This document shows, piece after piece, positions 47,801 to 57,898 of a stretch of DNA of 64,000 bases. A model generated the notes under the pieces. The model saw only the letters and a list, made by a program, of their open reading frames with translations, was not told the origin of the DNA and did not search any database. The translations under genes were made by a program, and so were the position numbers. The DNA lies in NCBI RefSeq assembly GCF_001039355.2, contig NW_019773692.1, positions 87,809 through 151,808 on the forward strand, given 5' to 3'. Numbering within the stretch: the stretch's first letter is position 1; every line of letters begins with the position of its first letter. Source of the stretch: Lingula anatina (lineage: Eukaryota > Brachiopoda > Lingulata > Lingulida > Lingulidae).

Positions 47801-50800
47801 ACTGTCAGATAATCCAGCTTAAATGTCAGTCCCGCCTACTACAAGCTGTAAGGGGGTAATTAACTTTTGTGCCTGCTTGGCTGACAGCTATTTAGCGTGA
47901 ACCTAAAGTAGATCGATCTAATCTCTGCGAATGGGGTCTAAGTTTACAAGCTGATGGGAGCTGAAGACCTGCTTACTGTACACTTTAAATCTTGAAAATT
48001 TGCACTGACATTTTATAAAAACTGATTCTAACAATTTTCATTGTGTTGTTGTGTTTTCAGCAATGGTTTACAAGACTTCCTCCTTTCTTGACCTTTGAGC
48101 TGTCAAGATTTCAATTTAATCAAACATTGGGGAGGCCAGAAAAAATACACAACAAATTAAAATTTCCTATGACAATCTATATGGACAGGTGAGTCTGGCA
48201 GCATGGATTTGCTGAATAGAATGCTCTTGTTGTCTTTTTAATAAGTATGATACGATTTGTGTGTATTGTGCTCAGTCAAATACACAAAAGGTCTTGATTG
48301 TATTGAGCGATTAATTTTGCATGAAATTCTTTCCAGTAATAAGCGTTCATGATATTAAATGTCAATAAAGCTTAAAGCTGTGAAAACATTGTGAAGATAA
48401 TGTACATTCATAGTATCGTTGTCTTCCTGTATTGTAGGTATATGGAGTGCAATAAAAGTGTGACAAGACAGAGGAGAGAGAAAGTGAAAAGTCTGAGGGA
48501 AGAATTACAGCATTTACACAGTAGATTAGACAGGTTTGTGGCTAGTATCTGTCATAAAGGTTATAATAATTATTTGATTTTAAGTTTATTTTATTATTAT
48601 TAACTTTTGTAGTATATTATTATAATTTAAACTTGATCTTTAAGTTTTTTAAAGGTGGCACAAATCTTCATCAGTTGTGCTTGAAATGTGTTCAGCAATT
48701 TTATTTGACTTTAATATTTGTATAGTTTAATATTCAATTTCTATCTCTACTAAGCATATTGTATTTTCAGGTTCACAAACTATGGGTCTGGACCCAAGAG
48801 ATTTCCCCTGCAAGACGTGTTACAATATGCTCTAGAGTTTGCTCAAACCAACCCGGATGTTGCCTGCTCGTCTCCCGCGGGCCCTGCAGCGCCCCCTGTC
48901 TGTGATGTAGTACAAGATGTGGAAATGGAATCCCCCAGGTCTCTCAACAACAGGTGTGCTTTGCTGGGTTTATATCATTCTCTTCCAGAGGTTACTGCTG
49001 TGATGCTTAGCAAATTGTTATCGTTTTACTAACATATATTAAGGCCATATTGACTCAACCAACTTGAGTGGAATTATGAATTAGTTTTGTTACACTGATT
49101 GTATGTATATTATTTATATTCTCAGGTTGTAAAAATAATTTGTATTTTGTATTATCTATCTTTTTATTAAAGTATATGTATTTACTCACACACTGATCAT
49201 CTCTAATTACTGGTGTAACAGTCATCTCTAGTTAATGTTGTATACAGGTGCGTAGAAGCTTTTTCTCTACAAGTCTAGGCTATTTGTCGATCAGAAGTTG
49301 TTGCTAACTTGTTTTGCTAGTGACCAAGTCCATCACTGTTTGCTGTAAAAAATGGAACCTTAGTTTTTTAAAATGATCAGTGACAGCACAGTCATTTCAG
49401 ACACACTTGATAATTTTCTGGTAACTTTTTATTCTCTGGTGTGTTCTTTCAGTTCAAACTTAGAAACCCCCTCCCCCTCGCTTGTGAAGTCATCATCATT
49501 ACCTGATGTTGCCATGGCGTCGCCGCATGGTAAGCTTTCCTCCCCAGCAAAACGCCTTCTAGTCGTGCCAAAGCCTGCCCCGCGGGAAGTGTCCAGTACG
49601 GAGCTTGGCGTTCTACAGTCGTGTCTTACAAGATGGAGGACTGAGGTGGAAAGTGACGTGAAAGGTACGGGACAGAGATAAAGCTAACTCGGACTTCAGA
49701 CTTAAGTTGTCAAAATTAGAGAAAATAAATGAGGTGTTTTGGTTTAAGAGGAAAGATGAAAATAGCTGTCAGCTGCTATGTTTTCAGACAATAGAATTAG
49801 TTTCATTTCCTTAAATGAGGGTACACGGTACAAGCACTGGGAGAATGTTTTACCACATTAACAACTGCTATTTACTGCTACATAAAACAAAAAGTTTTCC
49901 TATGTGTTGATGTTTCTTTCCAGAATTACAAGATGGTATTAGTCGTCTGGACGAGGAAGTTGGGAACATGTACAGTGATGACATGATGAAAAAGGTTTGC
50001 TGCTCTCATATTCTACAAATAATGTGATATTTATGATTTCTTGTCCACAAGTATGCCCTGCTTCATATAAATATATATATAGACAGTAAATTATCAATTA
50101 ATGCCAAGGCTATAACACTGCAGCTCAGAAAAAATTTCGAAATTCACTTAGTTTTTTCCATACATATTTTTAGTTTGTATGTGTTTATAGAACTAGCTGT
50201 TCTTTTTATTTCCCTCACAGTTCCCATACAGACTCCATGCAGTGTTAGTTCATGAGGGTCAAGCTGCCTCTGGCCACTACTGGGCCTATGTGTATGACCA
50301 CGCTAATGGACGCTGGCTAAAGTTCAATGACATTACTGTGACTGAGGCATCATGGGAAGAGCTGGAGAAGGAAGGTATTGGTGGCTATCACAACGCCAGT
50401 GCGTACTGTCTGATGTATGTGGATACTAGCCGAGAGGACCTTATACAGGGTAAGCTGGGGCTGTTCTCTCAACATGACTAAAGAATGAAAGTTGGTCTTA
50501 ACTTATCCGGGGTAAGCTGGGGCTGCTCTCTTAACATGACTAAAGAATGAAGTTGGCCTTAACTTATAGACCTAAAACTTTAGTTGACTTTAATCTTGAC
50601 TGAACAGTTAATGTTGTTCTCAAATTAAATGGAATATTTCCACTGTATTGTAATAGAAAAAAGTGACTAATGTATTAGACTGCTCTGGATTTGTTATGGA
50701 ATCAGTAGTCTGGATGGAAATGACTTTTGTGTCTGGTATGATTTGATTTGAGTAACTTTTGAATGTTACCAAATCTGACCTAATGTCTTCATTACCAAAT

Positions 50801-52276
50801 ACTATACTTTTCAGAATACCATTCTTTATGTTCCTTTATTTTGAAACACAGCAACTTTTTAAAATACCATTCTTTAAGTCCTTTTATTTTGAACTACAGC
50901 AATAGAATACGTAAAACAATGAAGAATGTGTTGAAGGTAACTCCTCCCTCTTGTTATCAGATAGCAGTAGTCTAGTAGACAAGGAGACAGGTCAGATCAG
51001 TAATAGTACCCAGACTGATGTAGTGAAGAAGCTGGCCCAGGATCTACAGGACTATATCAGTGAGGATAACACCAAGTTTTGTCAAGAGATGGAAGACTGG
51101 GACAGGAAACAACAGCAAGCCGCTGCCGCCGCTGTCACCACTGCTCCCACTGCCGCCACTGTCACAACTGCTCCTGGTGCTGGGGGAGACTCAGAGGTCA
51201 CTATTGTAGGAGAGAAAAAACCTCTTAGTCCTACAGGTCAGTGACCTGTAATTTATCAGAACTTATTTCTAGATCAGAGGAGAAATCTTAACAGGGATTT
51301 TCTTAATCTGGTTTGGTGGTCATTGTGATTGAACTGTAAGTCAAACTTTACCAAGTGAACGCTATGTGACATAATAAAAACACTATGTGACATAATAAAA
51401 ACACTATGTGACATAATAAAAACACTATGTGACATCATAAAAACGCTATGTGACATAATGTATTTAAAATATTTGATAACTCTTTGTTTCTTTTCTTTTG
51501 ACTCTGTATTCTTAGACCATAGACCCAACCTTGACCTTGACCTATATTTCAGTGTCTAGTTCTGTCCAGAATTCCCAGTCTTACCAGCATGCTCTGCTGG
51601 CACTGAGGTCCACTGTGGATACTCTGGAGGCTGTGCTGGGCGCCATGACCAAGGAACAGTGGGAGCAGAAACGTCCAGAGGGACACGTGCTACAGGTATG
51701 GTGACACTGTGGCCCAGTTCAGGGGTACCAGAGTTGTCATTGTAACATTGTAAATCTTAGTATATAAAACAACAGGCAACAAAGAAAAAGCCTAGAAGTG
51801 TGCATGTGTTAGTTTTAGGGAAATTTTATTCTCAACCATAAAGAGGACTCTGCTCAAGTTTTTGTTGTATTGTTTCCAGCATAAGGAAGTCATGATTTTG
51901 GTTTCAGTTTTTGTCACAGTGAAAGATGTTATATTATGGTTGTGGGAGAAATGAATGAACATCAGAAAAATGTATCTTCAAATTGCTCTGGGAACCCAGC
52001 AGTGGTGGGATGCTGCTGGTGGTACATACCCAGGAGGCAGTATAGCCTCTCTTATCCTCTGTTTTTACAGCAGTTTTGAAATTGTTTACAAGAAAATTTG
52101 TCTCTTGAGATAAAAACTCATTTGATGCTTAATTCCTGTGCTGATTTCTAGGTGGCCAATTTTGAGATTAACAAGGCTGAGAAGCTGAGTCAAAAACTCC
52201 CAGAGATGCTACCTAAGAAGGACAGTAGATTGTCACACATGCTGGTGTATTGTATTGCCTGCAAGTAAGTAATACA

Positions 52277-52307
<31 letters not shown>

Positions 52308-55300
52308 GGGGGGGGAGGAAAGAAAACTGCATGTGATATTATCAAAGCCCCAGTTTAGCAATGCTGTCCAAGTTTTACTGGTACACTGTGCAGTACAGCA
52401 TACTTAGTTATATTTTATGACTGACAAATACATTTGTGTTGGTTTCTTAGTTAACAGCCTAAGTTATAAAGTCATGGGCAGATTTTGATAAATTCTCAGG
52501 ATGGATCAGAAAGGGCAGACTTAAATATGATCAGATTTTGTGAAAGTGCTGATCCATTAATCAGTTCATGCATTCATTGATAATGAGATTTGAGCTGTCT
52601 TGGCTTAGGTCTGCCCTCTCTCTTAATAGTTTTCCACTAGTAGTGATAATTTTTGTTTCTCCCAGGGCCCCAACGCATTCAGTCATTCACAGAGTGGTGA
52701 TGGAACAGATTGCCTTCACCAGGATAGGAGACACGGATGCAAAGTAGGTCATGTGTGGATAACATGTCACCAAGGTGTGCATGCTGTGTTAAGGTTATAC
52801 TTCACATCACTAAGGACTTATGCTGTGATTTTCTCCTAGTTTTTGTTGTGATTTTCTGCCAGTTTTACTACAGCAAGGTGGTTAGGGTCCAGATGCTGTT
52901 CCTGCACCAAAAACTGATGTTTTATCAAGTGTAGTGTCTGTGTAAAAAGCTGATGATCTAAATGTAATTTTTGAATGAAGAATTTTTTTTGAAGATGCAT
53001 TTTATTTTTAGATTAAGGACAAAAATTAAAAAAAAAATATTTGCATAATATTATGAAAAACNATAGACCAAAAACTTCAGTCGACTTTGATCTTGACTGA
53101 ACAGTTAATGGAGTTCTCAACTTAAATGGAATATTTCCCCTGTGTTGTAATAGAAAGAAGTGACTAATGCATTAGACTGCTCTGGATTTGTCATGAAATC
53201 AGTAGGATGGAAATTACTTTTGTGTCTGGTATGATTTGATTTGAGTAACTTTTGAATGTTACCAAATCTGACCTAATGTCTTCATTACCAAATACTATAC
53301 TTTTCAGAATATCATATTTTATGTTCCTTTATTTTGAAACACAGCAACTTTTTAAAATACCATTCTTTAAGTCCTTTTATTTTGAACTACAGGAATAGAA
53401 TACGTAAAACAATGAAGCATGTGTTGAAGGTAACTCCTCCCTCTTGTTATCAGATAGCAGTAGTCTAGTAGACAAGGAGACAGGTCAGATCAGTAATAGT
53501 ACCCAGACTGATGTGGTGAAGAAGCTGGCTCAGGATCTACAGGACTATATCAGTGAGGATAACACTAAGTTCTGTCAGGAGATGGAAGACTGGGACAGGA
53601 AACAACAGCAAGCCGCTGCCGCCACTGTCACCACTGCTCCCGCTGCCGCCACTGTCACAACTGCTCCTGGTGCTGGGGGAGACTCAGAGGTCACTATTGT
53701 AGGAGAGAAGAAACCTCTTAGTCCTACAGGTGAGTGACCTGTAATTTACCAGAACTGATATCTAGATCAGAGGTGAAATCTTAACATGTATTTCCTCTGG
53801 TTTGGTGGTCATTGTGATTGTACTGTAAGTCATTCTTTACTAAGTGCACACTATGCAACATAATGTATTTAAAATATTTGATAACTCTTTGTTTCTTTTC
53901 TTTTCTTTTGACTCTGTATTCTTAGACCAGAGAGCCAACCTTGACCTTGACCTATATTTCAGTGTCCAGTTCTGTCCAGAATTCCCAGTCTTACCAGCAT
54001 GCTCTGCTGGCACTGAGGTCCACTGTGGATACTCTGGAGGCTGTGCTGGGCGCCATGACCAAGGAACAGTGGGAGCAGAAACGTCCAGAGGGACACGTGC
54101 TACAGGTATGGGGACACTATGACCCAGCTCGGGTGTTCCAGAGTTGTCATTGTAAACCTTAGTATATAAAACAACAGTCAACAAAGAAAAATGCCTAGAA
54201 GTGTGCATGTGTTAGTTTAAGGGAAATTTTATTCTCAACCATAAAGAGGACTCTGCTCAAAGTTTTGTTGTATTGTTTCCAGCATGGGGAAGTAATGATT
54301 TTGGTCTCAGTTTTTGTCACAGTGAAAGATGTTATATTGTGGTGGTAGGAGAAATGAATGAACATCAGAAAAATGTATCTTCAAATAGCTCTGGGAACCC
54401 AGCAGTGGTGGGATGCTGCTGGTGGTACATACCCAGGAGGCAGTATAGCCTCTTTTATCCTCTGTTTTTACAGCAATTTTGAAATTGTTTACAAGAAAAT
54501 TTGTCTCTTGAGATAAAAACTCATTTGATGCTTAATTCCTGTGCTGATTTCTAGGTGGCCAATTTTGAGATTAACAAGGCTGAGAAACTGAGTCAAAAAC
54601 TCCCAGAGATGCTACCTAAGAAAGACAGTAGATTGTCACACATGCTGGTGTATTGTATTGCCTGCAAGTAAGTAATACAGAGAGAGAGAGAGAGAGAGTA
54701 AGGGGGAGGGGGGGGGAGAAAACTGCATGTGATTTTATCAAAGCCCCAGTTTAATAATTCCATCTATGTGTTACTGGTACACTGCGCAGTATTGCATACT
54801 AAGTTATATTTCATGAAAACAAATGCATTTTTGTTGCTTTCTTAGTTAACAGCCTAAGATGTTAAGTCATGGGCAGATTTTGATCAATTCTCAGGATGGA
54901 TCAGAAAGGGCAGACTTAAATATGATAAGATTTTGTGAAAGTGCTGATCCATTAATCAGTTCATGCATTCATTAATAATGAGATTTGAGCTGTCTTGGCT
55001 TAGGTCTGCCCTCTCTCTAAATGGTTTTCCACTAGTAGTGATAATTTTTGTTTCCCCCAGAGCCCCGACGCATTCAGTCATTCACAGAGTGGTGATGGAA
55101 CAGATCGCCTTCACCAGGATAGGAGACACGGATGCAAAGTAGGTCATGTGTAGATAACATGTCACCAAGGTGTGCAGGCTGTGTTAAGGTTAAAATTCAC
55201 ATCACTAAGGACTTATGCTGTGATTTTCTCCTAGTTTTATTGTGATTTTCTGCCAGTTTTACTACAGCAAGGTGGATAGGGTCCAGATGCTGTTCCTGCA

Positions 55301-57898
55301 CCAAAAACTGATGTTTTATCAAGTGTCGTGTCAGTGTAAAAAGCTGATGATCTTAATGTTATCTTTGAATGAAGAATTTTTTTTGAAGATGCATTTTATT
55401 TTTAGTTTAAGGATGAAAATTTAAAAAAATGATATTTACAAAAAAAAAAAAAAAAAAAACATTTTTACATGTTTATGAAATCAGCAATGTTTTGATGTCC
55501 TCGTGATATGTTTATGCTTACGCTGGTATCTGTTCTGTTACAGATTTAAGGCTATAAAGGGAGCAGCTGAGAGAAAGTTATCAGAAATGATATCAGATGC
55601 TAGTGAACAAATGAAGAGTGAATACAAGGTATCGTTTAGTAATCGGTGTAGCACTATCAAAGTACTGTTCTCTTCTCAGTTTGCTTAAATTTTTTGGCTG
55701 AACCCAAGATCTAGAAAATGGCAGCAGGCATACTGGCTTAGTCCAGAATTGTACCATTAACAATACCAGCATAGTAGTGTTTAACCAGTGATTATACTTT
55801 GGATATCTTTAAGTAATTAGTGTTATAAGAATAATAACATGGTCCAAAGATCATTGTTTTTTTACACAACCAGAACCTCATGAAAGGTCACTTTAGTTCA
55901 CAGCCAACCTGACTTCATCAGACATTGTATATGTTACAGATTGATCACCAACTAATGTAGATAGTCTAGAATAATATGGTTGTAAAGCTACATTGTATTC
56001 TATTTGTCCTGTTCAGAAATGGCATGAGAACTTCAGCAATTTCCGCCGTGTCATCATGTGTGTAGTGCTGGGGATAGAAGCATTTCATAAAGAACGGTGA
56101 GTGTCTGTACAAATCTGGTTGTCTGTCAGCTTACTGGTCACACCACTTACAATACTACTAGGCTGAATAGAAATTAACTAGGTGATGGAAAAATAAGCTT
56201 TAAAAGAAAAACAGTCATATTTCTTCGAGTCTAGTGGGAGTAGCAGCATAGGTTTAATTAGTGTAACTAATTTATTTTCGAGTTTGACACAAAATTTTCT
56301 TGGCTGTTGCCTAAGGTTGTTGCCAAATTACACTACTTCACATTGTTTTGTGAAACTTATAATCTCAGGATATTAATTGTTGGGCTATAACTGTCTTGGC
56401 TGTTAAACTTTAGAGACTTACCTCAAAATGTTCACTTTGTCTTTTGCTCGTGTTAAGCCAGAGCCAAAGAGGGATTGTTTGCAGTCAGTTAATATGTTTA
56501 TGAAATAAAAGAAAGCTTTATTTGTGCACATCTGACTTTATAAATGTTGTTTTCAGCTACCAGGAGTCGCTGCCATATCTTCACTATGCATATCTGACCA
56601 ACCGCTCCCTCATAGCGGACGGCAACAGGATGAAAGGCTTTGATAACAAGCTGATGGCCTATTATCAGAGGCAGTGTTTATTGGTGAGATACCTTACTTA
56701 GTGAAAGACATACTTCTCTTATCCATATCCATAAATATAACATTTATATCCACATGTATATCCACAAGGGTAATATCCATATCCACATATATATCATCCA
56801 TATCCCTTTAACACCAGTGAAACATCAGAACACTAATATCTACATGTAGAATGCCAGTATCCACATGTAGAAATCAATATCCACATGTAGAACTGCAGTA
56901 TCCACATGTATAGCATTTATATCTACATGTAGAACATCAGTATCAGTGTGTAGAACACTAATATCCACATGTAGAACACCAGTATCCACATGTAGAAATC
57001 AATATCCACATATAAAACACCAGTATCCATATGTAGAAATCAATATCCACATATAAAACACCAGTATCCATATGTAGCCCTCCTTGTTTCAGCACCTTAA
57101 TGACATGGCCCTGCAGCAGTTTGAGGCAGATGAGGACATCTCTGGTGTTAGTATCATCATGAACAACCTGGTGCTGCCGTGTCTACCCTCGCTGTTCCAC
57201 ACTTCGTACCAGGATGACACGCTGGCCGCGGAGGAACTGAGGGAGAAGTGGTGCAATATTCTGGCACAGGAAGTGTCAGGTGAGTAAGATTTAAACTTGG
57301 TATTAATGTGTCAATTTGAAGTAAATGACTGATATTTCTGAGCTAAAAATTGTGTCCCAAGAAGATAAGTTTTGTTACTATTTCAGCTGATATTGAGGCT
57401 ATGATTTTTAACCATAAACTACAGCAAGCCAGTCTAATCTCTCCATTCACACCCACTCCTGGCCAGCACTGTTGACATTGAGGCCAGTTTTGCTGGAAGA
57501 TTTTGCCTCTAGTGTTTAGACATCTTGATCTCGCTCTCTTAGATAGTACATAATGAACTAAGCCATCCCAGGTTTACTTTAAATACAGCTTAGTCAAACT
57601 AGTAGGTCAGGTGGTTTCTTTCCAGCCAGCCACCCTTAATGTGACCCTTCTGGTGTGTATATATTCATTTTAATATTTACATTTCCACAATTTTTATCTT
57701 GGTACAGGTGACAAATTGGAGAAGTTACAGGACGTGATGTCCAAGCTGTTTGACCCACCCTCAGAGACGAGGACAAGTGTGAAATTCCCACAGCTGAACT
57801 ACATCAAGGACTCCAGTGAATTCCTGGAACGCTATGCAAAAGTCATGGATCTGGCTGAGAAGAACAGTTACCTTGAGATGGCAGAGAAAAGCAAATGA
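41854..57898 (+). CDS. USP25/USP28: Ubiquitin carboxyl-terminal hydrolase, USP25/USP28 family
   Basis: A cysteine protease removing ubiquitin from substrates, equally related to vertebrate USP25 and USP28 and so probably the single ancestral-type gene. Twenty-five exons give 1132 residues (vertebrate proteins about 1055-1125). Order of parts: MTVEQ start; UBA-like region (about 28-75); SUMO-interacting VVDLT (about 121); two UIM-like helices (about 127-140 and 153-168); USP domain with Cys box NVGNTCWF (Cys about 207) and His box SGHYWAY (His about 649) followed by KFND; the long helical insertion of this subfamily; and a C-terminal helical domain ([14 protein letters not shown]...[18 protein letters not shown]). 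Exons 17-20 are present twice because of a haplotype join. Stop TGA at 57896-57898. Confidence 0.95.
41902..43069. other. USP intron 1
   Basis: It contains two open stretches on the plus strand (about 42298-42435, and 42436-42717 without a good ATG) that encode no protein I recognise. They may be remnants or chance. There is no splice evidence for an extra exon between exons 1 and 2. Confidence 0.45.
43690..43782. repeat. 46-bp duplication across the USP exon 3 donor
   Basis: CCCTGTGAACACACGCAA.. to GCATGTAGGT occurs at 43691-43736 and 43737-43782. The first copy holds the last 38 nt of exon 3 and its donor; the second lies wholly in the intron. Confidence 0.92.
45335..50449 (+). CDS. USP25/USP28: USP exons 6-16 (catalytic domain)
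   Basis: Exons: 45335-45415, 45732-45881, 46174-46262, 46829-46917, 47294-47442, 48061-48188, 48438-48533, 48771-48953, 49453-49664, 49924-49994, 50221-50449. Landmarks are [128 protein letters not shown] and [10 protein letters not shown]. Exons 13-14 hold a Ser/Pro-rich, probably disordered linker. Exons 7, 8, 9 and 16 have duplicated splice-site regions beside them. Confidence 0.93.
45820..45991. repeat. 102-bp spaced duplication across the USP exon 7 donor
   Basis: The last 60 or so nt of exon 7 plus donor (CAACAG then GTACTT) recur at about 45922-45991 in the intron with few changes. Confidence 0.92.
46082..46215. repeat. 78-bp spaced duplication across the USP exon 8 acceptor
   Basis: TATTCTAG followed by GATGTGAGTGAGTTTCAG and the next 25 nt occurs at about 46090-46138 and again at the true exon start 46174. 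The upstream copy breaks off into other sequence after about 45 exon nt. Confidence 0.92.
46740..46840. repeat. 55-bp duplication across the USP exon 9 acceptor
   Basis: AGATATAAAG..TATGACTGTCTTATTTCAG plus the exon start AACTAGTA is present at 46740-46780 and at 46795-46836. The second one is the functional acceptor (exon from 46829). Confidence 0.92.
47746..47939. mobile_element. Palindromic MITE-like element, copy 4
   Basis: ATTCCCAGAGCTTTTAGATCGATCTA at the left pairs with the reverse complement of TAGATCGATCTAATCTCTGCGAAT at the right. The interior shares GTCCCGCCTACTACAAGCTG with copy 3, and CTGACAG sequences on both sides continue the inverted symmetry. It lies in the USP intron before exon 11. 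Confidence 0.8.
50440..50570. repeat. 62-bp duplication across the USP exon 16 donor
   Basis: GGGTAAGCTGGGGCTG..CTTAACTTAT occurs at about 50447-50508 and 50509-50570. The first contains the functional donor of exon 16. Confidence 0.88.
50961..57898 (+). CDS. USP25/USP28: USP exons 17-25 (C-terminal region)
   Basis: Exons 17-20 in the left copy: 50961-51236, 51553-51695, 52152-52264, 52666-52743; in the right copy: 53454-53729, 53963-54105, 54555-54667, 55061-55138. Then 55544-55628, 56017-56096, 56557-56683, 57093-57279, 57708-57898. Exon 17 has a Gln/Ala/Thr-rich stretch that differs slightly between copies (A to T, T to A changes). Exons 17-20 sum to 610 nt (not divisible by three), so only one copy can be used in a full-length protein. 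Confidence 0.92.
51361..51470. repeat. 20-21-bp tandem repeat in a USP intron
   Basis: About five units of AAACACTATGTGACATAATA in the left haplotype. The corresponding place in the right copy (about 53840) has a single diverged unit. Confidence 0.9.
52275..52320. repeat. (GA)n/G-rich tract after USP exon 19
   Basis: A GA repeat followed by G-rich sequence. The other haplotype has a different length at 54678-54718. Confidence 0.9.
56750..57080. repeat. Degenerate array of about 20-bp units in the USP intron before exon 24
   Basis: Many imperfect units of the type TATCCACATGTAGAACACCAG run up to about 12 bp before the acceptor of exon 24. They contain no exon sequence. Confidence 0.88.

Larger units (their letters stand above)
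50566..55440. repeat. Direct duplication of about 2.4-2.5 kb around an N (haplotype join)
   Basis: 50566-53061 and 53063-55440 match along their length, including introns and exons 17-20 of USP, with single-base differences and indels. A 20-21-bp repeat array at about 51361-51470 is in the left copy only. A single N at 53062 marks the join. Confidence 0.9.
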
